NCBI RefSeq assembly: GCF_014202475.1
Contig: NZ_JACHGV010000018.1
Location: 1 to 64,000 of the forward strand
Direction: 5' to 3'
DNA: 64,000 bases
DNA from: Streptomyces paradoxus
GTDB taxonomy: Bacteria; Actinomycetota; Actinomycetes; Streptomycetales; Streptomycetaceae
A program made the position numbers and the translations under genes. Below, in pieces: positions 1 through 7,310 of this stretch. The stretch's first letter is position 1; each line of letters starts with the position of its first letter. The notes beneath the pieces are model-generated. The model saw only the letters and a program-made list of their open reading frames with translations, searched no databases and was not told the DNA's origin.

Positions 1-258
1 TTGAGACCTAGACACCTCTCTCAACGGCACGGGGACCCTGTCCGTTGCTTACGGTCCCGCCGTCACCCGTCCGGGGGCCACTCTGAAAACCCTCACTGAA
101 TGGCGTGCCGGAATCCACCTGCCGCCACGCCACCTCACGGGACATCACGACTCTGCGGTGGTGATCCACTATGGCCCAGGGTCGTGTGGTTGCTCAATGT
201 CTGGAACGCGCACTGCCTGCACATCCCGCGACCTGCGGCTCTATCGCTGGTGCAAGCA

Positions 259-287
259 GTTCAACTGTGTCCGTGCAGCAGTTGAAC
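259..287. promoter_or_regulatory. StrR-type operator upstream of the P450 gene
   Basis: GTTCAACTG, 11 bases, then CAGTTGAAC: a perfect 9-bp inverted repeat with the arm length and spacer of the StrR consensus (GTTCGACTG-N11-CAGTCGAAC), differing by one base per arm. StrR-family proteins are pathway activators of streptomycin and, as relatives, of glycopeptide clusters. The site lies about 20 bases upstream of a possible -35 element, a normal activator position. A second copy lies at 9169-9197 in the other promoter region of this cluster. Confidence 0.75.
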
Positions 288-307
288 ATCCACTGGATGG
301 CGCAACC

Positions 308-336
308 TTGACGCTTGCGAAAGCTCGTGACAGCGT
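308..336 (+). promoter_or_regulatory. Candidate promoter of the P450 gene
   Basis: TTGACG at 308-313 resembles a -35 element; 17 bases on, CAGCGT at 331-336 is a poor -10. A weak core next to an activator site would fit StrR-type control. This is a guess from sequence alone. Confidence 0.3.
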
Positions 337-518
337 GACATCCGCCTGAAAGTATGTCACTCGATCCCCTGTCGAAAATCCAGGGACCGAGCCAAGGCGG
401 CCGTCTTTCGACGATGCTGATCCGTCGCATACCGGTCGCTCACCCGGCGCATTCCCTATTCCTGGATTGGAACACACTTCCATCCCGGCTACCAAGAGAA
501 CCTGTGAGGCACACCCGC

Positions 519-1718
519 ATGCGCAGTGAGCCGGCCGAGCAGCCGGAGATCAACCTGGTGGATCCCACGCTCTATTCGGACGGCGACCCGTTCGTGCAGT
601 GGCGATGGCTCCGCGACAACGATCCCATGTACTGGCATCCGCCCACGGAACTCCCGGGCTTCTGGGCACTGACCCGGTACGAGGACATACGCACGGCCTA
701 CCGGGACTCCGAGACCTTCAGCTCGGCCCAGGGAATTCTCCTGCGCCCCACCGACCACGGCGCCGACCCCGGGGGCGGGCGCACCCTTGCCCTCACGGAC
801 CCGCCCCGGCACGGCAAGCTGCGCGGTCTGGTCGACTCGTGGTTCGCCGTACGGTCGGTGCGCGAGCTCGAGGCGGAGATGCGGGACGTGGCCCGAACCG
901 TGGTCGATGCCGCCGTGGAGCGGGAGAGCTGCGACTTCGTGACGGACATCGCCGCGCGTGTGCCGCTGTATGTGATCTGCAAGATGATGGGTGTCCCGGA
1001 CTCCGACTGGGAGCGCCTCTACACCCTGACGAGTCAGGCCTTCGGCGCCGGGGACCCGGTCGCCCGCAGGTTCGCGCACCTGGAGATCCTTGGGTACTTC
1101 GAGGAGCTGCAGGACGCGAAGGCGGACGATCCCGCCGACGACCTGGTGAGCGTACTGGCCACGGCGAGCATCGACGGGGAACCGCTCGGCGCCGAGGACG
1201 TGATCCTCAACTGCAACAACCTGCTCGTCGGGGGCACCGAGAACACACGCATCGCTGCCGCCGGGGGCATGCTGGCGCTCCTAGAGCACCCTGAGCAGTG
1301 GCAGCGTCTCTCGGACGACCCGTCGCTTCTGCACCCGGCCGTCGAGGAGATCCTCCGCTGGACGTCCACCGCCACGCACATCATGCGTACGGCGGTGCGG
1401 CCGGTGGAGATCCACGGGCGACGTGTGGCGGCCGGCGACCGGGTCACGTTCTGGCTTCCCTCGGCCAACCGCGACGAGCGGATCTTCGACGATCCGGACC
1501 GGTTCGACATCACCCGGAAGCCCAACCGGCACCTGGCGCTGGGCTTCGGTGAGCACTTCTGCATCGGCAGCATGCTGGCCAGAGTCGAACTGCGGCTGGT
1601 GTATCAGGAGTTGCTGTCCCGCTCGATCCGCGTGGAGCTCGACGGTGAGCCGAAACTGCTCGATTCGATCGTGGTCAACGGGCCGGAGCAGCTGCCCGTC
1701 AAGCTGATCGCGGCGTGA
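519..1718 (+). CDS. Cytochrome P450, cluster-associated
   Basis: A 399-residue bacterial class I P450. The heme-binding loop reads LGFGEHFCIG with the thiolate ligand at about C348, and the K-helix ExxR is EEILR. The I-helix oxygen-activation motif is GGTENT (238-243), so the usual Thr after the acidic residue is Asn here. ATG 519 is preferred over upstream in-frame starts because GTGAGG ends nine bases before it and the protein begins near the family's usual N terminus. It stands alone on the plus strand behind a StrR-type site and faces the Dpg operon across a perfect terminator. In a Dpg peptide cluster it could cross-link aromatic side chains or hydroxylate a carrier-bound amino acid; the sequence does not decide. 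It needs a ferredoxin not encoded here. Confidence 0.9.
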   Translation: MRSEPAEQPEINLVDPTLYSDGDPFVQWRWLRDNDPMYWHPPTELPGFWALTRYEDIRTAYRDSETFSSAQGILLRPTDHGADPGGGRTLALTDPPRHGKLRGLVDSWFAVRSVRELEAEMRDVARTVVDAAVERESCDFVTDIAARVPLYVICKMMGVPDSDWERLYTLTSQAFGAGDPVARRFAHLEILGYFEELQDAKADDPADDLVSVLATASIDGEPLGAEDVILNCNNLLVGGTENTRIAAAGGMLALLEHPEQWQRLSDDPSLLHPAVEEILRWTSTATHIMRTAVRPVEIHGRRVAAGDRVTFWLPSANRDERIFDDPDRFDITRKPNRHLALGFGEHFCIGSMLARVELRLVYQELLSRSIRVELDGEPKLLDSIVVNGPEQLPVKLIAA

Positions 1719-1750
1719 GCGCCGTCGGCTGACGGTTCGGCCGTCTGCGG

Positions 1751-1796
1751 ACGAGCGACCGCCCCGGCTCCCGAGGGAGCCGGGGCGGTCGCTCGT
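1751..1796. terminator. Bidirectional terminator between P450 and AspH-like gene
   Basis: Perfect 22-bp inverted repeat (1751-1772 and 1775-1796) with a two-base centre, GC-rich, lying between two convergent stop codons. It can end transcription from both sides. Confidence 0.85.
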
Positions 1797-1836
1797 CAGT
1801 CTTCGGTGCGATGTTCGCAGGGACCGAGACCGGTGA

Positions 1837-2595
1837 TCATGTGGTGCCGTTCCGGCCCATGTTCTCGAACTGCTTTTCCCAGGCGGCGTGCTTGTCCTTG
1901 GCGCCTTGGACGAACGGCGTACTCGCGATGTACTTCAGCGCCAGGCGGTTGAGCACCGAGTAGGGGAATTTCAGTGGACGGACGATGTCCATGAACAGGA
2001 CCACGCGGTCCTCGTCGGTGTCGTTCCAGGCCTCGTGCGGGAAGGTGTCGTCGAACACCATGCTCTTGCCTTCTCGCCAGTGGGCCGTCTCGCCGCCCAC
2101 GCGGATGCCGCAGGCGTCCTGGGGCGAGGGGATCTTCAGGCCCAGGTGGTAGCGGAGCACCCCCTTGTAGGGTCCACGGTGCTCGGGCAGGCGCTTGCCC
2201 GGGCCGAGAATCGAGAAGAAGGCGGTGGACAGGCCGTCGACCTGTTCAAGGAGCGCGATCGTCCGGGGGCACCGCTCCCGGTTGGTCTCGAAGTCCACGC
2301 CGTACCCGGCGAAGAAGTACGTCTTCCACTGGTCGTCCTGGGTCAGGAAGCGCTGATCCTCCGAGATGTCCTGAAAGTTGGGCAAGGCGTCGCGATGCGC
2401 GAGCAGCTGGTCCAGTTCCCGGCGGATGTCGCGCCAGTTCTCCTCGAGGATCGCGGACCATGTGAACGTGTCGTCGGGGAAGAACGGCTTGTCCCCGAGG
2501 GGGGACGTGGCTGCCATGCGCCGCTCCAGCCAGGCGATCGATCTCCAGATGTGTCGGCTCGCGAACTGGCCGACCCGGGCACGTAGTTTGGGCAC
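1837..2595 (-). CDS. Aspartyl/asparaginyl beta-hydroxylase family dioxygenase
   Basis: A 252-residue member of the Asp/Asn/Pro hydroxylase (AspH) family, Fe(II) and 2-oxoglutarate dependent. Visible family landmarks are PEHRGPYKGVLRYHLGL with His139 (first iron ligand) and His150, then FDDTFPHEAWN with His187 (second iron ligand) and Arg197 (2-oxoglutarate carboxylate). Start is GTG 2595, two bases after the dpgC stop, with GGAAAGG in the end of dpgC as ribosome site, so it is the last gene of the dpgABC operon. Bacterial relatives beta-hydroxylate amino acids in peptide pathways, for example Asp in siderophores and lipopeptides. The substrate here is unknown; a free, carrier-bound or peptide residue are all possible. 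Confidence 0.88.
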   Translation of the reverse strand: MPKLRARVGQFASRHIWRSIAWLERRMAATSPLGDKPFFPDDTFTWSAILEENWRDIRRELDQLLAHRDALPNFQDISEDQRFLTQDDQWKTYFFAGYGVDFETNRERCPRTIALLEQVDGLSTAFFSILGPGKRLPEHRGPYKGVLRYHLGLKIPSPQDACGIRVGGETAHWREGKSMVFDDTFPHEAWNDTDEDRVVLFMDIVRPLKFPYSVLNRLALKYIASTPFVQGAKDKHAAWEKQFENMGRNGTT

Positions 2596-2597
2596 GG

Positions 2598-3959
2598 TTA
2601 CCTTTCCTGTTCCGTGGCAGGCGGGTGAACGGGCGTGCGCCGCTCGGTCGCGGCCTCGGAGAAGCGCCCGACCTTGTCGAGCACGTCGGAGCTGTACAGG
2701 CGCAGCGACTGCTGGAGCGCGAACTCGGCCATGTACTGGCGGAAGGCGTCGGGTGACTCTTCGGCCAGGTTGAGCATCCGCCGGTTGGCGAGCACGGCCG
2801 ATCCCTGGAAACGTTCGACGGCTCCTTCCACGGCGGCGTCCAGGTCGCCGTGGTCGTGGACCTCGTCGATCAGCAGCCGGGCGTCGGGTTCACTCGCGAA
2901 GATGCGCCGGCCCTCCAGGATGATCTGCCGGGCCAGGCGGGGCCCGGCAGCGCGGGTCAGCCGGTAGTTGGAGGCTCCGGGGATGATTCCTTCCTGCGCG
3001 GCGGGCAGCGAGACGTAGGCGTCCGCGGCAGCGATCACATGGTCGAAGGCGAGCAGCAGCTGACAGCCGCCGCCGATCGCGAAAGTGTCGACCACGGCGA
3101 TCCACGGCTTCTCGACAGTGCGGGAACGCCAGGCCGTGTCGTCGTCGGTCAGGACGCCGCGCACCAGTTTGTGGATGTAGCCGAGTTCGCGGCGCAGCAG
3201 GAAGTCGGTCAGGGAGATGCCGCCGCCGTGCAGTGTCTTCAGGTTGATGCCCGCGCTGAACACGCGTCGGCCGCGGTAGCGGGGGTGGGTCATCTCGCCG
3301 CCGCGGACCAGGCCGACTTCCACGGCCGGATCGAGGAGGGCCAGGTCGACCGCGGTCTCCATGTCGTCGACCTGCTGGTTGTCCTCCGCGTTCAGCGCGT
3401 CTTCGCGGCACAGGGTGAGGCGGGCCACGGCCCCCGTACGTTCCAGGCGTACGGAGGGGAGTTCGATCTTGCCGGTGCGGCTGAACTCGGGGAGCAGGCC
3501 GAGGGCGCCGGGGGTCGGACGGAGCATCGCGTCGAGCAGGTGCGGGCCCGCCTGCGGCGAAAGCAGGACGTGCTGCAGGAAGATGCCCTGGTCGACCTCG
3601 CGGCCTTCCTTGTGCGCCTGCGGCCGGGCACGCTCGTCGGCGAGCTGCTCGTCGGTGGGTACGAGGCCGGGGAAGGACGTGGCCGCTGCGCGGGCGAGTT
3701 CGGTCACCCGCAGGTGGCGGGTGCGGCCGACGGTGAGTTCGTCGTAGACGGCGTCCACGTGGGCCGCCAGGAACGCGGTGCGCAACGTGCGGGTGGCGTC
3801 GATCGCTGCGCAGGCGGTGTTGCGCTGCTCCAGTGACCGGTGTTCCGGAACGGGCAGGGCGTGCAGCACCTCGTCGGTGTGCTGCGCCGCCCGGGCGATC
3901 ACCGTACGGGCCTGGTCAAGGCCGGCCCGTACGGCGCGCAGGTCATGGCCGGGCGTCAC
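2598..3959 (-). CDS. dpgC: DpgC, 3,5-dihydroxyphenylacetyl-CoA 1,2-dioxygenase
   Basis: A 453-residue crotonase-fold enzyme with a long helical N-terminal extension before the enoyl-hydratase core, the hallmark of DpgC. DpgC oxidises 3,5-dihydroxyphenylacetyl-CoA with O2, without metal or cofactor, to 3,5-dihydroxyphenylglyoxylate plus CoA. The core shows the oxyanion-hole stretches FSAGINLKTL and FAIGGGCQLLLAFDH. Start is GTG 3959, overlapping the dpgB stop as GTGA. The open frame extends upstream to 4472, but that part is a shadow of dpgB (arginine/proline-rich, no domain). It is translationally coupled to dpgB and followed two bases later by the AspH-like gene. Confidence 0.95.
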   Translation of the reverse strand: MTPGHDLRAVRAGLDQARTVIARAAQHTDEVLHALPVPEHRSLEQRNTACAAIDATRTLRTAFLAAHVDAVYDELTVGRTRHLRVTELARAAATSFPGLVPTDEQLADERARPQAHKEGREVDQGIFLQHVLLSPQAGPHLLDAMLRPTPGALGLLPEFSRTGKIELPSVRLERTGAVARLTLCREDALNAEDNQQVDDMETAVDLALLDPAVEVGLVRGGEMTHPRYRGRRVFSAGINLKTLHGGGISLTDFLLRRELGYIHKLVRGVLTDDDTAWRSRTVEKPWIAVVDTFAIGGGCQLLLAFDHVIAAADAYVSLPAAQEGIIPGASNYRLTRAAGPRLARQIILEGRRIFASEPDARLLIDEVHDHGDLDAAVEGAVERFQGSAVLANRRMLNLAEESPDAFRQYMAEFALQQSLRLYSSDVLDKVGRFSEAATERRTPVHPPATEQER

Positions 3960-4684
3960 GCCGCCGCCTCGGTGGCCGCCCGGCGCAGGGTGAGGTCGCA
4001 GGCCGCCAGGTGGGTGCCGAGGGCCTCCTCGAATCCGGTGCTGGTGGCGTCGAACATCATCTGACGGCGGATCGCCAGATCGCTGCCCGAGAGGGCGCCG
4101 GTGCGCTCGGTGATCCGGGCCAGGCTGCCCGCGACGTCGTCGCTCACTTCGTCGATCAGGTGCAGGCCCAGCGCTTCGGCGGCGGCGATGGGGATGCCGA
4201 AGAGCACGGCCCGGCGGATCGCGGCGGTGCCGGCCGATTGGTTGGCAAGCCGGTACAGCGCCATGCCGGGCCACAGGGTGCCTTCGGCGGCGGACACCGT
4301 GAGGCGGACGGAACCGGTGGCGATGCGGTAGTCGGTCGCCAGGAGCGCGTCCAGAGCGAGGCCGCCGCAGCCGCCGTCGGCAACGGCGAGGGTGGGTACG
4401 GGCAGTCGCTCGAGACGCCGCAGCGCACGCTCCCACTTGCTGACGAGTGACACCGTCAGCTCCTCGGCCCACGGTGCGGCCGGGGTGCCGGAGACCTGGA
4501 CAATCACGCGGTCCCGTCCGGCGCCGTCCTCGGCGCTGTTGCAGACGGCGGTGACGGCCGCGATGGCGTCGGCCGACAGGGGTTTGGTTCCATCGATCCG
4601 CAGGACCAGGTCGTCGGCCTCGAGCTGCGCGTCGATCTCGGAGATAGCGTTCATGACACCGTTCATCTGCTCGTTGTTCACCAT
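3956..4684 (-). CDS. dpgB: DpgB, enoyl-CoA hydratase/isomerase-like accessory enzyme
   Basis: A 242-residue crotonase-family protein matching DpgB by size and by its place between dpgA and dpgC. In the Dpg pathway DpgB, with DpgD, raises the rate and accuracy of the dehydration and aromatisation that turn DpgA's tetraketide into 3,5-dihydroxyphenylacetyl-CoA. The core carries DGGCGGLALDALLATDYRIA, a degenerate version of the hydratase oxyanion loop, as expected for this divergent member. The ATG overlaps the dpgA stop by seven bases (ATGGTGA), and its own stop overlaps the dpgC GTG, so the three genes are tightly coupled. Confidence 0.92.
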   Translation of the reverse strand: MVNNEQMNGVMNAISEIDAQLEADDLVLRIDGTKPLSADAIAAVTAVCNSAEDGAGRDRVIVQVSGTPAAPWAEELTVSLVSKWERALRRLERLPVPTLAVADGGCGGLALDALLATDYRIATGSVRLTVSAAEGTLWPGMALYRLANQSAGTAAIRRAVLFGIPIAAAEALGLHLIDEVSDDVAGSLARITERTGALSGSDLAIRRQMMFDATSTGFEEALGTHLAACDLTLRRAATEAAA

Positions 4685-5829
4685 TGCACCAGCGCTGTCT
4701 CGATGGTCGAGCCAGGGCCCATGGCCATCAGGACGCCGTAGTCGCCGGCCTGGACGACCCCTTCCCGGAGCAGCCGTTCGTAGGAGAACAGGAACGATCC
4801 GCTCGACAGGTTTCCGTAGTCACGTAGCACCCCGGTGGTATGGCGCACGTCGTGGCGGGTAAGGCCGAGGTTGACGCGGACCGCGTCGATGACCTTCTTT
4901 CCGCCGGAGTGCACGAGCCAGTGACTGATCTCGCTGCGGCGCAGTCCGGCGCCGTTGAGCAGGCGGTCGACGACCTGTTCGGCGTTGGCGCCGACCACGT
5001 AGGGGACCTGCGGGTCCAGATAGAAGCTGAACTTCCCCTGCTCGTCGTCCCAGTCGTAGCGCATCGCTCCGATGGCGTCGGTGATCAGGTGGCTGGAGAA
5101 GCCCAGGATCCGGGGTCCGCCGGGTGCGGCGGGCACATCGGCCGGGGCGTAGGCGGTTTCGGGGGCGTCGGCCATCAGGACGATCGCGGCGGCGCCATCA
5201 CCGAAGAGGCTGTTCACGACGGCGGTGCGCAGGGTGTCGTCGATGACGTAGGCGGCCGAGCAGGCTTCCGTGCACAGCATGACGGCGACCTTGCCGGGGT
5301 TGGCAATGGCCCAACTTGCCGTGGCGTTGAGGGCGTTGACTCCGGCGTTGCAGCCCATGCCGACGACGTCGACGCGACTGGTCTTCGTCGGGATGCCCAG
5401 GTCGCGGATGAGGTGGGCGCTCAGGCCGGGAGTGAGGAAGCCGGTGGTGGTGGTGCAGCACACGTAGTCGACGTCGGTGACGTCGAGACCGACGTTGTCC
5501 AGGGCGGCACGCACGGCGCGGCCTCCCATGTCGAGGGCGAGGCGCTTGTGCTTGGCGAGGAGCTCGCCCTGGGCCTCGCTGCACAGGGCGCCGTCGGCAG
5601 CCCGTGGCGGGAGGGTGAGGAAGCGCCGTTCGATCGCGCTGTTGAGGAACACCGAGCGGACCTTGGGGTCCGTGATGGCGAAGAGGTCGAGCACCTCGCG
5701 CTGGGTGTAGGAGTGCTCGGTGGTGGCGGTGGCGACGCCAGCGATCCGGGCGGCGCCGGGAGACTTGCCGCGACCCGGGTCCACGGCGTCCAGGACGCCG
5801 GTGCCGGGAGCGGTCAGGGCTATGGTCAT
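4678..5829 (-). CDS. dpgA: DpgA, type III polyketide synthase (3,5-dihydroxyphenylacetyl-CoA synthase)
   Basis: A 383-residue chalcone-synthase-fold type III PKS. It condenses four malonyl-CoA to the precursor of 3,5-dihydroxyphenylacetyl-CoA, the first step to Dpg. The triad is visible: Cys160 in GMGCNAGV, His307 in LVHSGGKK and Asn340 in DYGNLSSGS. ATG 5829 is chosen because GGAAG sits five bases before it; GTG 5847 would add six residues but has no good ribosome site. First gene of the dpgA-dpgB-dpgC-AspH run, 96 bases after the aminotransferase stop, with no clear promoter seen in that gap. Other type III PKSs share the fold, but dpgB/C/D and the aminotransferase make DpgA nearly certain. 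Confidence 0.96.
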   Translation of the reverse strand: MTIALTAPGTGVLDAVDPGRGKSPGAARIAGVATATTEHSYTQREVLDLFAITDPKVRSVFLNSAIERRFLTLPPRAADGALCSEAQGELLAKHKRLALDMGGRAVRAALDNVGLDVTDVDYVCCTTTTGFLTPGLSAHLIRDLGIPTKTSRVDVVGMGCNAGVNALNATASWAIANPGKVAVMLCTEACSAAYVIDDTLRTAVVNSLFGDGAAAIVLMADAPETAYAPADVPAAPGGPRILGFSSHLITDAIGAMRYDWDDEQGKFSFYLDPQVPYVVGANAEQVVDRLLNGAGLRRSEISHWLVHSGGKKVIDAVRVNLGLTRHDVRHTTGVLRDYGNLSSGSFLFSYERLLREGVVQAGDYGVLMAMGPGSTIETALVQW

Positions 5830-5925
5830 CGGTACTTCCACCCCCACATACGGGGCTTGCTGCGGTCGCGAAACTTTGCTGCCATCAAGCTGGTCACTTT
5901 CCGATAGGCGGTGGACACGTACGGG

Positions 5926-7233
5926 TCACCCGCGGCCCTGGGCCTCGGCTCTGATGAAGCGCGCGAGCCGGCCGACGCCCTCGACGATGTCCTCGTGGGT
6001 CAGATAGCTGACGGAGAGCCGGAGACTGCGGTCTCCGCCCCCCTGGGGATGGAAGTACGACATGGGCGTCCAGATGACGCCGTGTTCCTCCGCAGAGCGC
6101 ACCAGTGCGGCGTCGTCGGCGGGGAAGGGAACGTCGATACCAAGGAAGAATCCGCCGCCGGGCTCGTTCCAGCGCACGCCAAGTGCCGCCCGGTCCCGCT
6201 CGGGGAAGTGCGCGTCGAGTCTCTTGAGTACGGCCTTCATGGCCGCGCCGTAGTGGGCGGAGGTCTCGGCATTGAGGTCCGAGGTCCGTCCGTCGGCCGC
6301 GAGCAGCATGCCCCCCACGGCGGCCTGGGCCAGCGGTGAGGTGTTCACCGTGACCATGCTCTTCAGCTTGGCGAGCTCGTCGGCCAGCAGGCCGGCGTTG
6401 CCCTCTCGGTCGACGACGGGCTGGTCGGCGACGGCGAACCCCACCCGGGCGCCTGGGAACAGAGTCTTGGAATAGGAGCCGAGATGGACGACGCGCCGTT
6501 CCCGGTCGAGAGACTTGAGGGTCGGCAGCTGCTGTCCGGGGCTGACGAGCCGGTAGGGACTGTCCTCCAAGAGGAGGATGTCCTCCCGGGCGGCCAGGTC
6601 GAGCAGCGAGTGCCGTTCCTGGAGCGACATGGTGTTACCCGAGGGGTTGGCGTGGTCGGGCACCACGTAGAAGGCGCGGGGGCGGCGGCCGCGGGCGCGC
6701 ACCGCCTTCAGCGCCGTCTCCAGTGCCGCGCAGTGGAATCCGTCGGCGCCCTCCGGGACGGGGGTCGGCTCGAAGCCCAGCATGCGGGCGGCGCCGGTGA
6801 TCCCGGGGTAGCAGGGGGTGGAGATCAGGAGCACGTCCTCGGGTGTCGGGACGAGGGCGCGCAGGGCGAGGAACATCGCCTCCTGGCAGCCCACCGTGAC
6901 CACGATGGCCTCGGGCGGCACGTCGATGTTCTCGTCCTTGCGCAGCGAGTCGGCGATGAGTTCGCGGATGCGGCCACTGGTCGGGCCGTACTGGAACAGT
7001 GCCTCCCGGATCTCGGCGGGCGAGGCGCCCTGGTCCTCCAGGTGCCGCAGGTACCGGCGGATGTGCGTGAAGATCTGCTCGACGTCGAAGAAGCCGTCGT
7101 ACGGGCGGCCCGGCGCGAACGAGATCGCCTCGGGGTAGCGGTGGGTGATCTCGTTGAGGAAGTTCATGGTGTCGAGCACCGGATCGGAGACGCTGGTGTG
7201 CAGCTCCTCCTTCTTCAGCCGGGTCGCGGCCAC
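5926..7233 (-). CDS. hpgT: PLP aminotransferase, dihydroxyphenylglycine transaminase (HpgT type)
   Basis: A 435-residue fold-type I aminotransferase. The PLP lysine is in GSYSKTLFPGARVGF, preceded by the pyridine-binding Asp region VVPDHANPSGNT, with LRLSVSY near the C terminus carrying the carboxylate-binding Arg. In Dpg and Hpg clusters this enzyme transaminates the arylglyoxylate made by DpgC to the L-arylglycine. Start is GTG 7233 with GGGAGG eight bases upstream. It lies between the CmlA-like gene and dpgA on the same strand. No HmaS or Hmo homologue for 4-hydroxyphenylglycine is in the window, so Dpg is the likely product. MocR or 2-aminoadipate aminotransferases look alike; context decides. 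Confidence 0.88.
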   Translation of the reverse strand: MAATRLKKEELHTSVSDPVLDTMNFLNEITHRYPEAISFAPGRPYDGFFDVEQIFTHIRRYLRHLEDQGASPAEIREALFQYGPTSGRIRELIADSLRKDENIDVPPEAIVVTVGCQEAMFLALRALVPTPEDVLLISTPCYPGITGAARMLGFEPTPVPEGADGFHCAALETALKAVRARGRRPRAFYVVPDHANPSGNTMSLQERHSLLDLAAREDILLLEDSPYRLVSPGQQLPTLKSLDRERRVVHLGSYSKTLFPGARVGFAVADQPVVDREGNAGLLADELAKLKSMVTVNTSPLAQAAVGGMLLAADGRTSDLNAETSAHYGAAMKAVLKRLDAHFPERDRAALGVRWNEPGGGFFLGIDVPFPADDAALVRSAEEHGVIWTPMSYFHPQGGGDRSLRLSVSYLTHEDIVEGVGRLARFIRAEAQGRG

Positions 7234-7250
7234 GTGAGTGCCTCCCAGAA

Positions 7251-7278
7251 GGCGGGCGACCGCACCGGGTCGCCCGCC
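7251..7278 (-). terminator. Hairpin between CmlA-like gene and aminotransferase
   Basis: Perfect 11-bp inverted repeat (7251-7261 and 7268-7278), six-base loop, 33-60 bases after the stop of the upstream gene and 18 bases before the aminotransferase start. It can act as an internal terminator or attenuator, lowering dpgABC expression relative to the hydroxylase, or as an mRNA 3'-end stabiliser. Confidence 0.6.
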
Positions 7279-7310
7279 TCAGTCGTAGGGACGGGTGGAC
7301 TCGTGCCCGA

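Larger units (their letters stand above)
1..518. other. Intergenic / upstream regulatory region of the P450 gene
   Basis: No coding region is supported here. Short open frames lack ribosome binding sites, overlap each other on both strands and lack the third-position GC bias of the neighbours. The stretch is less GC-rich than the genes and contains the StrR-type inverted repeat (259-287) and a weak candidate promoter (308-336) listed separately. The window begins inside this region, so the gene to the left is not visible. Confidence 0.6.

Noticed and set aside
100..495. Four short overlapping frames of 61-84 residues before the P450 gene
   Set aside because: They lie on both strands, overlap each other, have no ribosome site and cover the StrR-type operator.
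3960..4472. N-terminal extension of DpgC to 624 residues
   Set aside because: The extra 171 codons lie over dpgB in another frame and encode Arg/Pro-rich sequence; GTG 3959 with GTGA overlap gives the normal DpgC length.
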